Below, in pieces: positions 23,815 to 34,500 of a stretch of DNA of 64,000 nt (position 1 is the stretch's first letter; every line of letters begins with the position of its first letter). The position numbers and the translations under genes are program-made. The notes under the pieces were generated by a model. That model saw only the letters and a program-made list of their open reading frames with translations, did no database searches and had not been told where the DNA came from. Source of the stretch: Mesostigma viride. Lineage: Eukaryota; Streptophyta; Mesostigmatophyceae; Mesostigmatales; Mesostigmataceae. The stretch covers positions 4,559,661 to 4,623,660 of the forward strand of contig RPFO01000213.1 in the NCBI GenBank assembly GCA_009746045.1. Direction: 5' to 3'.

Positions 23815-25542
23815 CTACTGTTCCCCCTCCCCCCCCAAATCCATAGGAACGAACCCCGAAGAAGACCCTGGCGGAAAAGCCACTGCTGGAGGGTCACGAG
23901 GGATTGAAGAGGGTGCGGGAGCCTGATTATCATAGGGGAACCCTGGGGATCCTGTCTGCACAGCATTCAGCCTACTAGGGGTAGCTGAAGGAATGCGTCC
24001 TGAAGTGGGACGAATAGGAGCACGCTGAGGGGTACGAGGAGGGCGAGCGTCGGGATGAGGGGGAGCACCCGAAAGGAACTTGGGGCACTCACGTTTAAGA
24101 TGACCTACTTCCTTACAATGATAGCAGGTGATATGAGAGACATCCAGAGCTGAAAGGTCAGTCACACAAATATCTAATTCTTCTACATAGGAGTTCTCCT
24201 CCTCAGGGGTAAGGCTAATATTATTAATACGGGAACGGGTAGGAAGAGAAGGCGTGGAGAAGAAATCTGCTACTCGTAAAAGATGCTGGCGCACATGCTT
24301 GAGGGGCAGGTCAGTAAAACGGTAGGCAGAGAACTGGCGCTTGACTTCACGCAATAAGGGTCTACTGAGGCCCTGAAGGAAGCGGGCACGTACTTCTGCA
24401 CCCGACAAATCCCTAATTCGTACCATCTGGCATCAAACTCTTTCATATATTCTTTGAAGGACTTGGTACCCTGCTGCAAGGTACCAAAGGATAATCTATC
24501 CTGCCAATCTGCATCGGGAGGGACTAAATGGTTCTCTAAACGCTTGAACAATTCTGCTACAGAGTTTGGGTAGGCATGAGAGGCAAGAGACTCACACTGG
24601 ATGAGGTTAGCAAGCTCAGGAGTAATGCAGGTAGTAAGATAATGAGGAACTAGTACAGCATCAGAGAGGCGCCACCTATTGTGGTTCTGCCAGGACTCTG
24701 TGTTCTGGGTGAGCAACATAATGAAGGTGAAAAACTGTTGAGGGGTAGACTTGACATCCAGCTTAGGAAGGTTGGCAAAGAGGGGAAGAGCAGGAGGCTT
24801 AGGGGGATTAGAAGAATCAGTTTTTCCCATAGGGCCACTATCTTCCACTGCTACATAAGCGGGATAGAAGGAAGGGATAGGAAAAGTCTTGGGTAGGGGT
24901 CTAGAGGGAGCCACCGTTTCAGGATGGTGCCCATAGGAGAAGGGAACAGTATATTGCTCACGAAGAGAGGAGTAGGCAAAATGATCATAATTCCTATCAT
25001 CTAGGGGCATGGTACTGAAATCATTATTAACTTCTAAATCAGCCACACGGGTAGGGACCTGGGCAGCCTCATAGGCCGTCTCAGGGTAGGACCAGGAAGC
25101 AGGTGGGTAAAAGGGAACTGCACTAGGGCGCCCAGAAGGGCCGACAGGGGCAGAGGTACGACCCGTGTTAATGGCAGGCATTGAAGGCACAGGGTGGGAA
25201 GGAGGCCTAGAAGCATTGTTAGTGAGTGAGGACCTGCTGGAGGGGTGAGCCAAGGTTGCAGAAGGGGCAGGGGCCTGGTTCACAGCAAAGAAGGTTCATC
25301 ACTAAATCTGACTTGTGAAATACGTTGTTCATAGGTAGGTGGGGTAATTGAGGGACGACGGCGACCACCAGCAACAGGAGAAGGAGGTGAGGTACGCAGA
25401 ATACCTTGAGGGTGAGATGGTGTACCGTTTCCAAGGAGTCCCGTCGGTTACCACGAGTATTGTTATTGTTATTATTATTAGTAGTAGTATTATTATTATT
25501 ATTGGTAGGTATAGGCGACATATCTCCACCCACTGGATCCAT
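23815..25542 (-). pseudogene. Gag with CCHC zinc knuckle, frameshifted
   Basis: Probable start at 25542 (MDPVGGDMSPIP, then an Asn/Thr-rich tract). Two or more frame changes between 25440 and 25280 separate this from the long frame at 24270-25283, which contains the capsid-like region (FFTFIMLLTQNTESWQ, WQDRLSFGTLQQGTKSF). A further change near 24420 leads to the C-terminal frame with the zinc knuckle C-Y-H-C-KEVG-H-LKRE-C (CX2CX4HX4C) at about 24080-24120. It ends at 23815. Confidence 0.82.
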
Positions 25543-25634
25543 CTTTAATTACGTAAAGGAATAGGAATCTAGAAGAAAGCAACAAAGGAAAAAGGAAAAA
25601 CCTTGAAGGTCTGAAGCAAGGAACAAAATTAAAA

Positions 25635-26027
25635 TCAATCCTTTTTAACAACAGTAATGGATAGGGAACCAAACTCCAAAGTGAGAGGAGTATCTGAAGC
25701 AGATGCAGATGCAGCCCGTTTAGGGGGAGAAGAAGGAGGGGTAGCAAAGACTAGAGCTTCTACTGGAGGACGACCATGAGGAATAGGGCGTACATGCAGG
25801 CCTAAATCTGTTTGGCTATGATCTATAAGGAACTGCTGAGCTTCTTCGAAGGACATAAATTTCTTATACCTAATTACGTTGTATACACGATTCTGAACGA
25901 TCTTCCTAGCGTCGGACCAAGAAAGGAAAATGGAGGACCATTGAGGCGTAATCACTACGTAATATTTAGCTAGACTATTATCGCTAGAAGAATGGGAAGG
26001 AGCAGTAAAAGATCGCCGCTGGCTCAT
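25635..26027 (-). CDS. Viroplasmin-like / RNase H1 N-terminal domain ORF
   Basis: A 130-codon frame between the 5' LTR leader and gag. Residues ~20-65 (KYYVVITPQWSSIFLSW, then VYNVIRYKKFMSFEEAQ and FL) fit the small caulimovirus-viroplasmin / RNase H1 N-terminal fold, which binds RNA-DNA hybrids or dsRNA: an initial YVV strand, I-x-x-SW, and a KFxSFEEAxxFL helix. The rest is Pro/Ser/Ala-rich. A separate ORF of this kind ahead of gag is not part of the standard chromovirus plan. Confidence 0.62.
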   Translation of the reverse strand: MSQRRSFTAPSHSSSDNSLAKYYVVITPQWSSIFLSWSDARKIVQNRVYNVIRYKKFMSFEEAQQFLIDHSQTDLGLHVRPIPHGRPPVEALVFATPPSSPPKRAASASASDTPLTLEFGSLSITVVKKD

Positions 26028-26554
26028 GGTAACGCACCTGGTAGGTCTTGAGCAGTCAAATGAGGAGAACGAGGAGAAGGCGACTTATCTCGGGTGTCTG
26101 AAACCGAACCAGATTGACGACGCACGTAGGGACGAGGTTTCCAGCGCCAGGTGGTCGTAAGTATCCGGTTTCAAGAATTCTGCGTCCGGCGATGGGTCGT
26201 CTAAATACAAAGCAGGCAAGATGCAGAAAAAGTGTAATCTACGAGACGCTAGCCGTCTCTCTATCGTCGAACCAAAACCATCAACTGTCTACGACAGGAA
26301 GCAACATTTCTCAGGAAAACAAGACGAGGAAAAGGAGCTATCTATAAAAGGATTTTCCGCTTCGAGCAGGTCTATCTTCTAGGCAGGGCGTGTCCTGAAT
26401 CAGGCAGCACTACCCCCCAGCTCGCAGGCGACCCGCCCATTACCTGTCAAGTAGGTGTCGTCTTCATTTTCCCAGCCGCGGAAGGGTTGATTCAATGACG
26501 TATGTTGCAAAGGATCGTCGTCTCGCTCTCTATCTAAACTACCTCCGAGTCCAT
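26028..26554 (-). other. 5' leader and primer-binding site of the LTR element
   Basis: One base inside the 5' LTR the minus strand reads TGGACTCGGAGGTAG (26553 downward), the TGG-initial form of a tRNA primer-binding site. I could not match it to a particular tRNA. No ORF precedes the viroplasmin-like start at 26027. Confidence 0.6.
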
Positions 26555-27125
26555 TGTTACGCCGCAAGCCTCGGCCGCCACCTCTACCTCTACCTCTCCT
26601 GATACTACCTAGACTAGTAAGGCCGCCTCTAGTTAAACCCCTAGCGAAAGACGAACGAGACGATCCAGATCTCAATGCATTTACATATGTACTACTGTAA
26701 TATGCCATAGGCCATTTAACCAAACCCGTTTACTCCAGGAAAAGAGGAAGGAAACACAACTACACTGCCGTGACCCAAGCTAATATGTGTTAATTCATTT
26801 AACACACGCCGAGTGACCACACAAGGAGTGGAACGTGCATAAATGGTCACCAACGGTCCAACAGGCTCGGGCCGACCTGGCCCTCGCCTGCAGAAACACA
26901 GAAACACAAGCAGGTGCACAGATGCACGCCGGTCCACTACATTCTACAAAAGGATAAGGACCACTAATAAAGTACGCGGCGCGGCGCCCAAAGGCACCCA
27001 ATATACCACAGTACTGTTACGGGGACAATCATGTCCCCACTAGAACTGCACGTAACCTAAGAACAGCCGAGGCCAAGGACCTAATTTACGTCCGTAACTA
27101 CAACGAATTGTTACGCGACGTAACA
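26555..27125 (-). repeat. 5' LTR (571 bp)
   Basis: Same ends and sequence as 12402-12968, with four extra bases (TTCA). The target duplication GGCAC follows at 27126-27130. Confidence 0.95.
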
Positions 27126-27250
27126 GGCACATGCAGCAACAACGGCGACGGGAGCTATGGCCGACCTACATCCAGCTCCGGCAGACCAAGGCGGGCCATG
27201 CAGCCGGTGTACTGGAAGGGGGCGGCCATCTACGTCGGCCACAATTAGCC
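27126..27250 (+). pseudogene. LINE ORF1, 3' part after the LTR insertion
   Basis: Continues the ORF1 frame cut at 12401: QQQRRRELWPTYIQLRQTK, then after a frame change MQPVYWKGAAIYVGHN and TAG at about 27248. The join through the GGCAC duplication restores a plausible DLTLA-H-MQQQ reading. Confidence 0.6.
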
Positions 27251-28105
27251 CTGGCAAGCGACCCCCTCGACCACCGCGGCCCCAGCAACTCCAGCCCCAG
27301 CCTAGGGGAATACAGCAGTAGTGTAGAATAGTTAGACAGTGGCCTTGTACATGCCCGCCTACTACAGGCACTATACCAGCTTAGGCCTAGCCTTTTTAGT
27401 CATGTACATGTGTGTCTATGATGAGCCACCCTCCAGATGATGCCTAGCTTTATTTAATTACGCAGTGCCCATGCAGAATTTAGCCAAGCCCTGCCTATAA
27501 AGGGACCCCCATGGATGTTGCATTAAGAATTTCGCCATGCTATGCCATGCAGAGAGATGCTCTCTGTAGAGAAGCCATGTCCTAGCTCTTGTATAGCCAT
27601 GATGATCTTCCCCACCTATGACAGGCTCCCCTTCGCTGGGTGCTGCCTGAAACTCTGGGTGGTGCAGGTGCCCTAGTGCACCTAGAGCAAGTGTTGTTTA
27701 CATTCCCACCCTTGCAGGAAGTAGCTTAGAATGTATGATAGGCCATATGCCCCTTCTCTGGGCTATGTGCTACATATACTCCCAACGGAGTTATGTTACA
27801 ATTCAATTCAATTCAATTCATGCAGGGAGTAACTCTCTGCTGAGACGCCATGCCCTAGCTTTTTGGTATAGCTATGCTGATCTCCCCCCCCATGACAGGC
27901 TCCCCCCCTTCGCTGGGCATAGCTTGAAGATCATGGGGATGCAAGTGCCCTGGTGCACCTAGAGCAAGGGTCCTTTACATCCCCACCCTTGCAGGAAGTA
28001 GCTTAGGATGTATGATAGGCCATGTGCCCCCCTCTCAGGGGCTATGTGCTACATATACTCCCAACGGAGTTATGTTACAATTCAATTCAATTCAATTCAA
28101 TAGTA
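27251..28105 (+). repeat. LINE 3' untranslated region, last ~279 bp duplicated
   Basis: Two diverged copies (about 27545-27825 and 27825-28105) share CCTAGCT-TTGTATAGC, CATGACAGGCTCCCC, GTGCACCTAGAGCAAG, CTTGCAGGAAGTAGCTTA and end CTCCCAACGGAGTTATGTTAC followed by (AATTC)n. The tail-to-tail spacing is 279 bp. The second copy is followed by the CTCCGTGGCATGCCC motif. The 27251-27544 part has no coding signal. Confidence 0.75.
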
Positions 28106-28332
28106 CTCCGTGGCATGCCCATGCGCATGACACGCAAGTACTTACTAATTGCTTACTTCACTCTGTGCAACACACTATGATCGATATGTACACTGCTACA
28201 ACACTAGGGTCTAATGCTGCAACTCCCCAACGGTAGCACCTGTAAGAAATTGGTCAACCAATTAATGGAACAGCACAGGCTCCGGCGGCGTTGTGAGGAG
28301 ACTACAATAAAGATCGTGAAATATATCATGAA

Positions 28333-28706
28333 ATAAACATAACCATAACAAGAAGGGCTGGCGTACGGCTGTCTATGATAAACGCAAGGATCCTAAATAC
28401 CAGCAAATTCCTTTTATTCGTTACCCCGATATTCACAGTCTCCTTTCGCACACAGCAAAATATGGTGTTGTTCTTTCTCAGTTACATCGTTTTTCCCGTC
28501 TTTGTTCTTATCGTGTTGATTTCATCACGACTCTTGTTGAACTCTTGCAGCGTTTATTGGTCAAAGACTATGACCGAGACATTATGCTCCGTCAAGTCCG
28601 ATGTTTTTTGCAACGTCACCCACATCTGTTCGGTGCTGCCCCTTGGCACAAGCTCTACAAACAGGTCGTGGACCGGCTGGATCGCATAGTATCTCCGCAC
28701 ATCTGA
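28333..28706 (+). pseudogene. Reverse transcriptase C-terminal fragment
   Basis: The open frame from just after a TGA to the TGA near 28704 reads WRTAVYDKRKDPKYQQ, IPFIRYPDIHSLLS, KYGVVLSQLHRFSRLC, then FITTLVELLQRLLVKDYDRD and VRCFLQRHPHLFG. The pattern YPDIHS ... G-V--SQ--RF-RLC ... L-KDY is the conserved C-terminal region of reverse transcriptases of the Penelope-like type or of similar protist retroelements. The catalytic part is missing, so it is a 5'-truncated copy. The exact class is uncertain. Confidence 0.45.
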
Positions 28707-29019
28707 ACCCTGTGATGCCAGATCTCCTTTGCGGCCGTTCCGAGCTTGGCACTGGATTCGTTGTCCACATCGTCGCGTCGCTGCAGCAACACGATGTTTT
28801 CTGGCATCCGCGGGCTTTTGGTTCCCGCCGCACATTTGAAAGTGATGTCCTCCGGCTTTTTGCCTTTACACCGTGTGCAGTTCTTGGACGTTTGGAATCA
28901 TGGCATGGCTAACGTGATGACTGACTAGCTACCTTTTCAGTGGTTTTCCATTTGCGGGTATTTCCTCGGAAATGGTGGGAGAGCGATCGCAGCAATGGTG
29001 CTCACCACTAGACACTCCC
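28707..29019. other. No gene recognised
   Basis: Open frames exist on both strands, but I see no conserved motif. It may be the 3' untranslated end of the preceding element. Confidence 0.35.
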
Positions 29020-29264
29020 GACCAGCTAGGCTCGAAACACACGCCCTGATCAAGCATGCTGTTTCCGGCCCCACCGTCTAGGTCATCTAGTCGCTCTACA
29101 CGTAAGCCAGCCATAATTTCAATGCACACGGATACACATTTCCATCACCATTCATATTCATCATCCTGAACGACTCGAACACGCGGACAAGATAACGGCA
29201 GGCTCGAGCTACCATGGTCCGGATTCTCCCGATTTCTGGCCTGCGCTGGTTGTCTCCTTGATAA
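29020..29264 (-). repeat. Inverted repeat arm 1, 3' of the kinase stop
   Basis: Near-identical reverse complement of 32240-32483, with about a dozen differences over 245 bp. It includes TATCAAGGAGACAACCAG at its right end. It lies about 190 bp downstream of the kinase stop codon, probably in the 3' UTR. Confidence 0.92.
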
Positions 29265-29454
29265 TAACGGGGCAGGTAAATTCAGATAAATCATTCAATC
29301 TACATACATGAAAGATGAACATACAAGTTTAAGTGTTGGCATTAGGCAGGTCAAGCTGGGTGAATGACATGTCCTCTGTTGGCAGGCTAACCCAAGCTAG
29401 TAGAATTCGCACCAGTATCAATTACACTACAGCCACCCCCCAAGCCACCCAGTC

Positions 29455-31588
29455 TCACGTCTTGGCCGATGTCATCGACACAGCCGACCGCTGCAGCACC
29501 AAGACCTTGCTTCCCCCACCCGCCAACATGCCCGGCTTGCCCGTGGGCGACGCCTCAGCCGGGAGCAGCGGATCCAGCACCACCTTCCCCCGCCCGGATA
29601 CCCCAGAGAACGAAGGCAGTTTCTTGGCCAGTGACGGAGCTAGCATCGGCTTCCCACCACCGCTCGTGTCCGCCCGTAACAAATCCGCAGGGAGGGGCTG
29701 CAACTTCACCAACCGGCCGCCGTTCATCATGCTCCCCGTGCTCCCCTGCCGGCCCTCATGGCCCAACTCCAAGGGGTGCTCGGCGTCACCCCCTGGGCCG
29801 CGGATGTCTGGCGACAACCCCGCCCCTTCGCCAGCCGCCGATCGCATGTCTGACACAGAGAACCGCCGCCGGCTGCGCGAACGCGCGAACGAGGAGTTCA
29901 TGCTGTCCCCTGGGCCCACAAACTCAACGCTCGACTGCGAAGAATCCGCCACCGAGCGGCTCCCATGCCCATCCGCCTCCAGCGCCTCTTCATATGGCCC
30001 CCGTGGCGCATGCCCCACGCCGGCATCCCCCGCATAATTATGACCACTCCCGCCCGCCACCTCGGGCATGTCCGTCGACAGCCTTCCCCCCATAATCCCC
30101 ACAGAGCGCAGCGTTGCCAAGGGGGATCCTTGCTCCAGGGACCCTACACGGTGCATCCCTGCTGTGACCGCGTCGCCCACGGAACCCCTCCGCAGTGTGC
30201 CCGGCTTGTTGGCCCCACCCACTGAGGACTTATGCTCACGTGACGCAGTCACGTCACCGCCCGCGCCGGCGTTCGCGGGGGAGACGCTGCCGCCGCCGCC
30301 GGCCATGCCGCCAGGGACCCTGGCTGATGCGTCGACCACCGTGGGCGAGGAGGGGCCGTACCGGGGGGACGCGCGCCCAGGGAGCCTGCTGGGGGAGTGC
30401 GGCATGCGGCCCCGGGGGGACACCGTGGGCGAGGATGATGCGTCGATCATGCGCGTGAGGGGGGACGTGGCCATGGGGGAACGGCCCTCTCCCCCGCCGT
30501 CCCCTTGCCGCGGCCCGCCACCTGGCGCGTGGGGGTCGATCGCGGGGAGGGAGAGCTGCCCCTCCCCGCCCGCGCGCGCATGCGGTCCCTCCTGCGCGAC
30601 CGCCTCCGCGTCGACAACGTGCGAGATCTCCTGGATCCCCCAGCCAGGGTCCCTGGGGATGATGATCTCGGACACGCGCCGGCGCGGAAGCAGCTGCTTG
30701 CTGGCGCCGGGGGCGTGCGACCCCTGCTCGGCGCCGCCACCCCCCGACTCCTCCCGAAGGTAGGCCGAGCCATCCCCTGAGGATGATGAGTACCCCTGGT
30801 TGCAAATGCCCCCTCCCACACCGTAGCCTCCTCCCGCGCCATAGGCCGCCGCGGCCGCTGCGGCATCAGCGGCGGCCGCCGCAGCGCCGCTCTTCTTCCG
30901 CGGGGGGTCCATGGGGGCCGGGAATGCCAGCTGTTCCGGGGACAGCCCCAGCTCGCGCTCCCACAGGGCGCCCGCCGATTGGTTGGGGCCGAGTGGCTGT
31001 CCCCGCTGGGGCGCCACCAAGTGGAGCGATCCGCCCGCCGTTGCCGGTGAAAGGGAATAGCCGCCGCTGCATGATGCCCTCCGCTGCTGAGGTCGTGCGG
31101 GGGGGGATGCTGACGTCACGTCCCCTCCCATGGTGCCCCTGGCCGCCGACATCCCTGCTCCGCCGCCCTCGGCGCCCCCACCGGGGTCACCGGACCTCGA
31201 CGTCGCGCTCTCGACCTTGCGCCGCACTTCCGCCGACAGCGCAGGCATCGCGCCGCCATGCCCCTGGGGCCCCGCGTCCCTCCCTGAAGGTGTTGGTTGT
31301 GCGTGGACAAGGCTGGCCACCGCCACCTTCCTGGCCGCATCCCCGCCGACGTCCGCGGAGCTCCGACGCCGGCGCGGCGGCTTGACCTCGGGTGGCTGGG
31401 CAAGGAAGCCAGGGACGTCGGCCTCCCATCCCAGGCCCTCGAGCTGCTCACGTATCGTGCGGGCCATGGGCAGGGGCACGGCGTAGGTTTGGGCCCCGGG
31501 TATGGCAGGGCTACTCTCCCCTTGGATGCTGATGGGGTACGGGATGCCCTGCGTGGCCAGCTTGTCGAGGAAGGCCAGCGCGTGCGTC
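29455..31588 (-). CDS. NEK kinase C-terminal tail exon
   Basis: A single open exon of about 700 codons after a pyrimidine-rich acceptor (CCCCTTCCCAG, 31589-31590). It begins [19 protein letters not shown] and then becomes Gly/Ser/Pro/Ala-rich with short basic patches ([20 protein letters not shown]) and many S-P sites, as in regulatory tails of kinases. Poly-Ala/Gly lies at roughly its middle. It ends [16 protein letters not shown]-type polyadenylation motif lies on the minus strand at about 29422-29426, close behind the stop. Assignment to the kinase rests on strand, order and the absence of any other terminal exon. Confidence 0.7.
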
Positions 31589-34500
31589 CTGGGAAGGGGG
31601 GTTGGACGCAGGTCATGGTGGGTGGCACAGGGGGGGGGGTTGGATGGGTGGGGCGAGATAAGGGGAAGGCGAGGTGAGGGGAGGCCGGACATTAGAGGGG
31701 TTTTGTAGTGTCACAATATTACCACAAGTGGTCTTGGTGGGTGGGTGTTAGGTCTCCGTGGCAAGCTTTTGCGGGATGGGCATGTCCTGTGTTTGGCTTC
31801 GGGCATAAGTGACGGTACCCTCCTCGTGCCCGTCTCGTTGGGCAGCAAATCAGGGACAGGCTGCATGTCTAGTTACCTGGTGGCTGCCCTCCATGGTATA
31901 GCATGCACCAGTTGGAAGGATGACCTCGTGCATGCAAAAGCAATGAGCAAACTAGATTAAGAAATGCGGATGATGTAAAAGCCTCTCATGGAGCCATGAG
32001 CTCGGCACTAAGTGGTGGGTGCTTTGAATGCTACGCATTCGAAGTAGCCGATAGACACCACGTATACTGCTTGAGCCTTGAGGCTTGAACACCGTAGCAC
32101 TTCAGCAATTATCTAGTAGGTACGTTGGAAACATCAAGGGTATCACAGGGATACATCATCATATTATATACATCAATAACTATATAGATACATCAAGGGT
32201 ATCACAGGGATACATCATCATATTATACTGCCACGGATTATATCAAGGAGACAACCAGCGCAGGCCAGAATTCGGGAGAATCCGGACCATGGTAGCTCGA
32301 GGCTGCCGTTATCTTGTCCACGTGTTCGAGTCGTTCAGGATGATGAATATGAATGGAGATGGAAATGTGTAGCCTTGTGCATTGAAATTATGGCTGGCTT
32401 ACGTGTAGAGCGACTAGATGACCTAGACGGTGGGGCCGGAAACAGCTTGCTTGATCAGGGCGTGTGTTTCGAGCCTAACTGGCCGGGAGATCACCATCGA
32501 CCATGGTATGACAATGATAAGGACAACAACAAAACGCTACATCCTACCAACGATCTGATAGACTACGGTGAGTGCCCAACAATGATAAGGATAACAACGA
32601 AACGCTACATCCTACCAACGATCTGATACGATACGCTGAGTGCCTAACAATTATAAGGACAACAACGAAACGCTACATCCTACCAACGATCTGATAGACT
32701 ACGGTGAGTGCCCAACAATGATAAGGACAACAACGAAACGCTACATCCTACCAACGATCTGATAGACTACGCTGAGTGCCCAACAATGATAAGGATAACA
32801 ACGAAACGCTACATCCTACCAACGATCTGATACGATACGCTGAGTGCCTAACAATGATAAGGACAACAACGAAACGCTACATCCTACCAACGGTCTGATA
32901 GACTACGGTGAGTGCCCAACAATGATAAGGATAACAACGAAACGCTACATCCTACCAACGGTCTGATACGATACGCTGAGTGCCCAACAATGATAAGGAC
33001 AACAACGAAACGCTACATCCTACCAACGATCTGATAGACTACGCTGAGTGCCCAACAATGATAAGGATAACAACGAAACGCTACATCCTACCAACGGTCT
33101 GATAGACTACGGTGAGTGCCCAACAATGATAAGGACAACAACGAAACGCTACATCCTACCAACGGTCTGATAGACTACGGTGAGTGCCTAACAATGATAA
33201 GGATAACAACGAAACGCTACATCCTACCAACGATCTGATAGACTACGGTGAGTGCCCAACAATGATAAGGATAACAACGAAACGCTACATCCTACCAACG
33301 ATCTGATAGACTACGGTGAGTGCCCAACAATGATAAGGACAACAACGAAACGCTACATCCTACCAACGATCTGATAGACTACGGTGAGTGCCTAACAATT
33401 ATAAGGACAACAACGAAACACTACATCCTACCAACGATCTGATAGACTACGGTGAGTGCCTAACAATGATAAGGACAACAACGAAACGCTACATCCTACC
33501 AACGATCTGATAGACTACGGTGAGTGCCCAACAATGATAAGGACAACAACGAAACGCTACATCCTACCAACGGTCTGATAGACTACGCTGAGTGCCTAAC
33601 TGAGCCCCTTTTGACCCCCCCCCTTTCCCGCGGGGCCAGCAGAGGAAACGAAGCAGGCATGACGCATGGAAGAAGACGAGGGGTCTAGGGGAGCTCGGGT
33701 CTAGGGGAGCTCAGGGGGCTGCAGAGCCTTTAGCTTCTAGGGGGTTCGGCCGCCTAGTTGACGGTGCTATCATCATATAGGATCCACTTTGTACCATCCC
33801 ATACCTATCGGTCGCCTAGTTGACGGTGCTATCATCCTATAGGATCCACTTTGTACCATCCCATACCTATCGGTCGCCTAGTTGACGGTGCTATCATCCT
33901 ATAGGATCCACTTTGTACCATCCCATACCTATCGGTCGCCTAGTTGACGGTGCTATCATCAAATAGGATCCACTTTGTACCATCCCATACCTACCTGGTG
34001 GATGGGCATGACAAAAGGGTCCATAGAAAAAGTGCTAATGAGCAATGCTACACGATCCACACAATCCTCCACCACCCAAAGTGATAATAAATAACACTAC
34101 ACGATCCACACAATCCTCCACCACCCAAAGTGATAATAAATAACACTACACGATCCACACAATCCTCCACCACCCAAAGTGATAATAAACAACACTACAC
34201 GATCCACACAATCCTCCACCACCCAAAGTGATAATAAATAACACTACACGATCCACACAAACCTCCACCACCCACTTGATGAAAGGGCGCGACAGCAGGT
34301 CTTCCGCGTTTGGCCGTTCGTCCGCATCAGGCCGCAGCATCTCCTCCACGATGGTACGGAAGTCGCTGCTGATGCTGTGATCGTCAAGAGCGAGTGGGGC
34401 ATGCCAGCAACAAATGCACACATTGTCGACTTGTCAGGCGACCAACGACTTATTCCCTCAAATACTTAGTGTCCGTGAGCAGTTTTGAACCAACGTTCTG

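Larger units (their letters stand above)
12402..27125 (-). mobile_element. Ty3/gypsy chromovirus-type LTR retrotransposon
   Basis: A complete but decayed element of 14,724 bp, or about 10.8 kb without the nested insertion. LTRs at 12402-12968 and 26555-27125 begin TGTTACG and end CGTAACA and differ at roughly a dozen positions plus one 4-bp indel. A 5-bp target duplication GGCAC flanks it (12397-12401, 27126-27130). On the minus strand the order is: 5' LTR, primer-binding site, viroplasmin-like ORF, gag with zinc knuckle, protease, RT, RNase H, integrase, GPF motif and chromodomain, an extra ORF, polypurine tract, 3' LTR. Integrase after RT and the C-terminal chromodomain place it among chromoviruses. 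Frameshifts in gag, RT and integrase make it non-autonomous now. Confidence 0.95.

Noticed and set aside
31589-31692. ATG at 31692 as the start of a separate 745-codon gene
   Set aside because: The first ~35 codons read as a C-rich polypyrimidine tract ending in CCCAG, so they look like intron and acceptor; the frame follows the kinase exons on the same strand.
32510-34263. CRISPR-like regular repeats
   Set aside because: The units are contiguous 68-, 62- and 49-bp minisatellites with no unique spacers, in an intron of a eukaryotic gene.
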